Shown here piece by piece: positions 59,534 through 64,000 of a stretch of DNA of 64,000 nt (positions are counted from its first letter, which is position 1; each line of letters opens with the position of its first letter). The stretch is from Thioalkalivibrio sp. ALJ7 (GTDB lineage Bacteria; Pseudomonadota; Gammaproteobacteria; Ectothiorhodospirales; Ectothiorhodospiraceae): NCBI RefSeq assembly GCF_000376865.1, contig NZ_AQXQ01000012.1, positions 62,001 through 126,000 on the forward strand. The letters run 5' to 3'. The translations under genes and the position numbers were made by a program. The notes under the pieces are model-generated. The model was not told the origin of the DNA and did not search any database. It saw only the letters and a list, made by a program, of their open reading frames with translations.

Positions 59534-61099
59534 ATGATCGAACGCATGTCCCCGCTCCTCCACCTACGCCCGCCCAGCACTACCTGGCGCCAGATCGAAC
59601 TGGGCGTATTCATCGTGCTACTGGTGATGATTGGGCTTCGGGTCTGGTTTCAGCCACCCTCGGCCCTGGAACTACTCACGTTTCGCGAGGAGTTCCAGGT
59701 GGTCCTGGTCGAACACCCGTTGGGGCGCTCCGAACTCGCCACAACCACCGGCCACGACCAGCTGGAACTGGACCTGCTGCACGGCTTTGCTCAGGAACTG
59801 GGTACCCGCATTCGGGTCACCCGAGTGGAGACAGCGGCGGAGGCCCACCGACGCCTGCGCGAACAGCGCGTCGATCTGGCCGCGGGGTTCCTGGTGGACC
59901 CTGAAGAACCCGCCATTGAACGCGGCCCGGAAATCCTTTCAATCCAGCAAGTTCTGGTCTTCTGGAACGATAACGCGCGCTCCTCCGTTCTGCCGAGGAT
60001 CACCGACCTTCCGGTCGGGGCCCGTCTGGGGTTCACCGCACAGTCTCCCCTGCCCGAACATCTCCGCCTGCACCTGGCCCACGCCAGCAATCCCGACGAA
60101 GCCACCGTCGATACAGAGGACAACGGCGAAACCGCGCCGTCAGATCCCGGTGCCTTCGGACCCGTCGGCCTTGCGCCGGGCGAACCACCCGTCGAGCTGG
60201 TACCCAAGGGGACGGCGGAGGCATTGCGCCAAGCCCTCGAGTCCGGCGAGATCGACTATGCCCTGATGAACTCCCTGGAATTCGGGCGCCTGCGGCGTCT
60301 ACATCCCGAACTACGCATGGCCTACGAATTCGAGGACGGTGCTTCGGTTGCCTGGCTGTTCCCCTCCGGGTTTGATCGCAGCCTCATTGATGCGGCCGAA
60401 CGCTACATCCAGCGCTTGCGCGACAACCGCGAGCTGGAACAGATGCTCGATCGCTACCTCGGTCACCTGGAAATCCATGACCTGGTGGATGCGCTGACCT
60501 TTGCCCGCCGTGTCGAAAACCGCCTGGACCGGTATCGCCACCTGTTCGAACGTGCGGGCGAGGAATACGGTCTGGACTGGCGCTTCATCGCCGCAGTCGC
60601 CTACCAGGAATCTCATTGGGATGCCGGCGCCATCTCTCCCACTGGCGTACGCGGCCTGATGATGCTGACCCAGAACACGGCAGCCGGCCTCGGCATCCAG
60701 GACCGTACGGACCCGGAAGCCAGTGTCGACGGGGGTACCCGTTACCTGCTGGATCTGCGCGAGCGTCTGCCCGAACGCATCCCGGAACCCGACCGCACCT
60801 GGATGACCCTGGCCGCGTACAACGTGGGTCTCGGACACCTGTTTGATGCCCGCCGCCTAGCCGAAGCCAACGGCGACGACCCCGACCGCTGGCTGGACGT
60901 GATGCAATGGCTGCCCCGCCTGGCCGAAAGCGAATGGCATGAGCAGACGCGCTACGGCTACGCCCGCGGCTGGGAACCTGTGGTCTACGTACAGAACATC
61001 CGCAGCTACTACGACAAGCTGATCCAACGCTTCCCCGACAGCAACGATCCACTTCCACCGCCGCCCGCCCCCTATCGGCGCGTACCCCTGACGCTCTGA
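59534..61099 (+). CDS. mltF: Membrane-bound lytic murein transglycosylase F
   Basis: 521 residues from the ATG at 59534 (TTG 59528 and ATG 59546 are alternatives). One N-terminal helix (LGVFIVLLVMIGLRVWF), then a periplasmic solute-binding-like regulatory domain (about 45-330), then the lysozyme-like GH23 domain: FIAAVAYQESHWDAGAISPTG with the catalytic Glu in YQESHW, GLMMLTQNTAAGLG and LAAYNVGLGHL. MltF cleaves peptidoglycan glycan strands and forms 1,6-anhydro-muropeptides. No purine-synthesis neighbour as in E. coli; the context gives no further clue. Confidence 0.94.
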   Translation: MIERMSPLLHLRPPSTTWRQIELGVFIVLLVMIGLRVWFQPPSALELLTFREEFQVVLVEHPLGRSELATTTGHDQLELDLLHGFAQELGTRIRVTRVETAAEAHRRLREQRVDLAAGFLVDPEEPAIERGPEILSIQQVLVFWNDNARSSVLPRITDLPVGARLGFTAQSPLPEHLRLHLAHASNPDEATVDTEDNGETAPSDPGAFGPVGLAPGEPPVELVPKGTAEALRQALESGEIDYALMNSLEFGRLRRLHPELRMAYEFEDGASVAWLFPSGFDRSLIDAAERYIQRLRDNRELEQMLDRYLGHLEIHDLVDALTFARRVENRLDRYRHLFERAGEEYGLDWRFIAAVAYQESHWDAGAISPTGVRGLMMLTQNTAAGLGIQDRTDPEASVDGGTRYLLDLRERLPERIPEPDRTWMTLAAYNVGLGHLFDARRLAEANGDDPDRWLDVMQWLPRLAESEWHEQTRYGYARGWEPVVYVQNIRSYYDKLIQRFPDSNDPLPPPPAPYRRVPLTL

Positions 61100-61187
61100 C
61101 TGCAAGAGCGGCGCGCAGAAAAGGGCGCGAGCGGCCGAGCAATTCCCCTATAATCCGGCCCGAATCCAAGACGCCGGACCCAGGCCC

Positions 61188-62489
61188 ATGAATGCTTCCA
61201 CCCGCGCCTCCCTGCGCGCAGCCATCGGACCCGGGCTTCTGATGGCTGGAGCTGCGGTAGGCGTTTCGCATCTGGTCCAGGCGACCCGAGGCGGTGCCGA
61301 GTACGGGCTGTTGCTCATCCCGATCGTACTTCTGGCCTGCCTGTTCAAGTATCCATTCCTAGAGTTCGGCCCGCGCTACGCGGCCGCCACTGGACATCAC
61401 CTGCTGACCGGCTACCACCGGCTCGGCAACTGGGCACTCGGGCTCTACATCGCGGTGACCGTGGGTACCCTGTTTACCATCCAGGCAGTGGTCACGTTGA
61501 CCACTGCCGGGCTGGTCACACTGGTCTTTGACCTGGATCTGTCGGTCACCCTGGTCTCGGCACTGGTGCTGGCCGCATGCATTACATTCCTGATGATCGG
61601 CGCCTACCGCGGGCTGGATCTGGGCATGAAGATCATCATGGCGGCGCTCAGCGTCTCCACCGTGGCCGCCGTGGCACTCGCCTTCCGCGAGGCTCCGGAC
61701 CTGGTCACCCTGTCCGGCGCGCAAGAGTGGTCGAGCCTCTGGACCCTGGCCGGCTTTGCGTTCGTGCTGGCCCTTCTGGGATGGATGCCCATCCCGCTCG
61801 ATGTGGCCGCCTGGCATTCGATCTGGACCCAGGAGCGCGCCCGCCAGACGGGCCACGCCCCGACGGTACGCGAGGCGATCTTCGACTTCCGCCTGGGCTA
61901 CCTGGGCGCGGTGGTGATTGCCCTTGCGTTCATGCTGCTGGGCGCGGTGCTGATGTATGGCAGCGGGATCGGCTTTGCCCCAGGGGCGGCCGCCTTCTCC
62001 GCTCAGCTGGTAGACCTGTACGCCCTGAGTCTGGGCGAATGGAGCCGCACCCTGATCGCCGTGGCCGCCCTGACCACAATGTTCTCAACCACCCTGGCCG
62101 TGACCGATGCCTACCCCCGCGTGATCGTGGCGATCATCCGCACCCTGCGCGAGGACGGCCACGCACCACAGACCATGGATCCCTCGCGCAAGGGCGAGCG
62201 AGGCCTGGACTGGTGGGGTTACCGGATCGCGCTGCTGGTGGTCGCCAGCGGGGCCGTGCTGCTGATCTCGCAGGCCGGGGAACACTTCACCCGCCTGGTC
62301 GATTTCGCCACGCTGCTGTCGTTCCTGTCCGCCCCGGTACTGGCCTGGATCACCTTCAAGGTGGTGATGTCACCGGACATGCCGGAGCAACACCGACCAG
62401 GGCGCGGCATGCGCGCCCTGTCCTGGGCCGGGATCGTATTCGGCCTGGTGTTCTCGGTGCTCTACATCCTCTGGCGCCTGTTCGGCTGA
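61188..62489 (+). CDS. Divergent Nramp-family divalent metal transporter
   Basis: 433 residues, eleven predicted helices, Nramp-like. The first helix reads IGPGLLMAGAAVGVSHLVQATRGGAEYG where canonical Nramp has the metal-binding DPGN, and TM6 reads GWMPIPLDVAAW instead of MPHN. The two metal-site motifs are therefore absent, as in Nramp-related transporters of altered specificity. Annotated in relatives as a divalent metal cation transporter. Cation identity cannot be inferred from these residues. Confidence 0.82.
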   Translation: MNASTRASLRAAIGPGLLMAGAAVGVSHLVQATRGGAEYGLLLIPIVLLACLFKYPFLEFGPRYAAATGHHLLTGYHRLGNWALGLYIAVTVGTLFTIQAVVTLTTAGLVTLVFDLDLSVTLVSALVLAACITFLMIGAYRGLDLGMKIIMAALSVSTVAAVALAFREAPDLVTLSGAQEWSSLWTLAGFAFVLALLGWMPIPLDVAAWHSIWTQERARQTGHAPTVREAIFDFRLGYLGAVVIALAFMLLGAVLMYGSGIGFAPGAAAFSAQLVDLYALSLGEWSRTLIAVAALTTMFSTTLAVTDAYPRVIVAIIRTLREDGHAPQTMDPSRKGERGLDWWGYRIALLVVASGAVLLISQAGEHFTRLVDFATLLSFLSAPVLAWITFKVVMSPDMPEQHRPGRGMRALSWAGIVFGLVFSVLYILWRLFG

Positions 62490-62511
62490 CCCGCTACACC
62501 AAGAACCGCCT

Positions 62512-63423
62512 TTATCGCCCTTGATCGTCACGGGCGTGAAGGCAAAAACGCGCCAGGATGGCCACATCGTGATCGGCCTGGCCGGCCTCCAATGCCTCGT
62601 CCACCGCGCGCCGCACCGGCACGAGTCCGTCGAGGCTCAGCCCCACCTCCTCGCCCAGCCCGGCCACAATGCCCAGGTCCTTGTGGTAGAGACCGGTCTG
62701 GAAACCGGGCTCGAAGTCGCCATCCAGTAGCCGCTGGCCGTGTACCTCCAGGATGCGCGAACCGGCAAAGCCTCCCATTAACGCCTCGCGCATGCGTGCC
62801 GGGTCCACCCCGGTCTGTTCGGCCAACGCAAACGCCTCCCCAATCGCGACCAGGGTCTCGCCCACCACCAGCTGGTTGCAGGCCTTGGCAATCTGGCCGG
62901 CCCCGCTGTCCCCGACATGCGTCAGGGTGGACCCCACCACGTCGAAAATCGGTCGCAGCGACTCAACGGCCGCAGCCGGACCGCCCACCATCAGGCTGAG
63001 CGTTCCGGCCCGCGCGCCCGGCTCGCCACCCGACACCGGCGCATCCACGAACGCGACCTCATGCTCCGCCGCCGCCCGCGCCAGGGCACGGGTGCGCATC
63101 GGGTCGATGGTGCTGTGGTCAACCACAATCAGACCGGGGCGGGCATGTTCCAGGATCCCGCCCGATCCCGTCATCAAGGCCTCGACATCCGGCGTGTCGG
63201 AGACATTCAGAACCAGTACACGAACACCCCGTACCAGTTCCGCCAGGCTGTTGTGCACCTTGGCACCATCGGCCTCCAGGGCTTGGGCGGTCTCCGGCCG
63301 CCGAGCCCACACATGGAGCTCAGCTCCCGCAGCCAGGAGGTTGCGATTCATGGGGGCACCCATGATGCCGAGGCCGACCGCCCCGATCGGCTGCAGCTCG
63401 GGCGGGATGATGGGTTGGGACAT
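62512..63423 (-). CDS. Beta-hydroxyacid dehydrogenase (3-hydroxyisobutyrate/tartronate semialdehyde reductase-like)
   Basis: 303 residues from the ATG at 63421-63423 with AGGAG upstream; the longer frame has no ribosome-binding support. Rossmann motif GAVGLGIMGAPMNRNLLAAG, then VDAPVSGGEPGARAGTLSLMVGG (substrate motif), HVGDSGAGQIAKACNQLVVGETL (catalytic Lys) and YHKDLGIVAGLGEEVG (KDLxxA). This is the pattern of NAD(P)-dependent beta-hydroxyacid dehydrogenases such as GarR or MmsB; the precise substrate is unclear. Convergent with the Nramp-like gene. Confidence 0.92.
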   Translation of the reverse strand: MSQPIIPPELQPIGAVGLGIMGAPMNRNLLAAGAELHVWARRPETAQALEADGAKVHNSLAELVRGVRVLVLNVSDTPDVEALMTGSGGILEHARPGLIVVDHSTIDPMRTRALARAAAEHEVAFVDAPVSGGEPGARAGTLSLMVGGPAAAVESLRPIFDVVGSTLTHVGDSGAGQIAKACNQLVVGETLVAIGEAFALAEQTGVDPARMREALMGGFAGSRILEVHGQRLLDGDFEPGFQTGLYHKDLGIVAGLGEEVGLSLDGLVPVRRAVDEALEAGQADHDVAILARFCLHARDDQGR

Positions 63424-63949
63424 GTGGCACTCCTGAAAGGGTATCCGGGCACTGTAGCAATCCCACCCGAAAAACGGCGCATGAAGGGTAAACAGGGTCA
63501 TGCAACGCGAACACTTGCACGGGTTCTGGCCGTTTCCAGCGTGATGGCACTAAGTTTCGACGGGCTGCTGGTGCGCCGGGCCAACACGGCGGGAATGAAC
63601 ATCGTCTTCTGCCGGCGGCCTACTGATGGCCCTGGCCCTGGCACTGGCGCTGATTGCGTGTCCACGCGCCTCCGTCCAGCCGGCGAGGTGGCCGTGTCTT
63701 TCGTACTCTAGGCCGCGATTGGGACCCTCAGGGTCTGGCTGTTTCGGTCCTAGGCCCCCGACACACTCATGCTGCTGGCAGGTGGGCTGGTCCTCGTCTC
63801 CCCGGCTGTGTCCATGCAGCCTCCGGTCCACACAGGGACCGCACCTTCTAATATTTTAATTTTCCACTCAACATCAGTCACTTAACCAACATTTGATCGG
63901 AATAATCTCCAACGGTTCCCGTCCTACCCATAACTGGAAATGATCAGCA
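63424..63949. other. Spacer without a convincing gene
   Basis: No open frame here has family-like sequence or a good ribosome-binding site. The last 100 bases (about 63850-63930) are AT-rich against a GC-rich background, which suggests a promoter for a gene to the right of the window. It also includes the promoter region for the beta-hydroxyacid dehydrogenase. Confidence 0.5.
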
Positions 63950-64000
63950 TGGAAGCCTGCCATCGGATCCAGTCTGCTGAATTCAGCGCGACATACGCCT
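63950..64000 (+). CDS. Possible start of a gene running off the right edge
   Basis: ATG at 63950 opens 17 codons without a stop to the window edge (MEACHRIQSAEFSATYA). A weak GGAA lies eleven bases upstream and an AT-rich block precedes it. Too short to assign; it may be chance. Confidence 0.25.

Noticed and set aside
63501-63860. Short plus- and minus-strand frames near the right edge
   Set aside because: Low-complexity composition, no ribosome-binding sites and no family resemblance.

Overview
The window looks like the chromosome of a chemolithoautotrophic gammaproteobacterium, most probably a haloalkaliphilic sulfur oxidiser of the Thioalkalivibrio/Ectothiorhodospiraceae type. This is inferred from a complete alpha-carboxysome operon with form IA RuBisCO, a multisubunit Mrp-type Na+/H+ antiporter operon and high GC throughout; no 16S gene is present to confirm it. 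No insertion sequence, prophage or CRISPR array was seen.

Layout. 1-8.9 kb: a window-edge cupredoxin-like gene, an IalB-family secreted protein, and an eight-gene Mrp antiporter operon (E-F-G-A'B-C-D plus two further antiporter-like subunits). 8.9-15.9 kb (minus strand): a secreted alpha/beta hydrolase, then a compact four-gene exopolysaccharide synthesis/export operon: a TackOD1 zinc-ribbon/degenerate-GGDEF protein, a membrane glycosyltransferase, a TolC-like protein fused to a GH18-like domain, and an HlyD-type adaptor. 16.1-21.8 kb: a short module (paired Fluc/CrcB fluoride channels, LysR regulator, pirin, YcaC-like hydrolase) lying between a broken 5' copy of ettA and the intact ettA.

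22-37.6 kb (minus strand): the carboxysome operon, in transcription order cbbL, cbbS, csoS2, csoSCA, csoS4A, csoS4B, three csoS1, a bacterioferritin-like gene, acRAF, mcdA, mcdB, cbbQ, cbbO, cbbR, an NTF2/CaMKII-AD-like gene and a predicted outer-membrane protein gene. These cover CO2 fixation (CbbLS), shell and scaffold (CsoS1, CsoS4, CsoS2), carbonic anhydrase (CsoSCA), Rubisco assembly and activation (acRAF, CbbQO), positioning (McdAB) and transcriptional control (CbbR). Hairpins lie between cbbL/cbbS, cbbS/csoS2 and two csoS1 genes.

37.9-49 kb (minus strand): an RND efflux pump with its TetR regulator, a DJ-1/PfpI protein, a UDP-glucuronate epimerase, minCDE, and a DUF1295/cyclopropane-synthase-like lipid-modification pair. 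49-64 kb: DUF1631 protein, lipocalin lipoprotein, fused hydantoinase/oxoprolinase, DUF457 membrane hydrolase, HNH protein, repeat-rich spacer, tRNA-Ser(GGA), DUF1820, an AurF-like diiron protein, MltF, a divergent Nramp-like transporter and a beta-hydroxyacid dehydrogenase.

Leads most worth following: the TackOD1/GT2/TolC-GH18/HlyD polysaccharide operon with a CRP-type site upstream; CsoS2-like VTGT/ISGT motifs in the N-terminal tail of the NTF2-like protein; an Mrp operon with three antiporter-like subunits, one lacking the conserved TM5 glutamate; and the duplicated ettA 5' end bracketing the fluoride-channel/pirin module.
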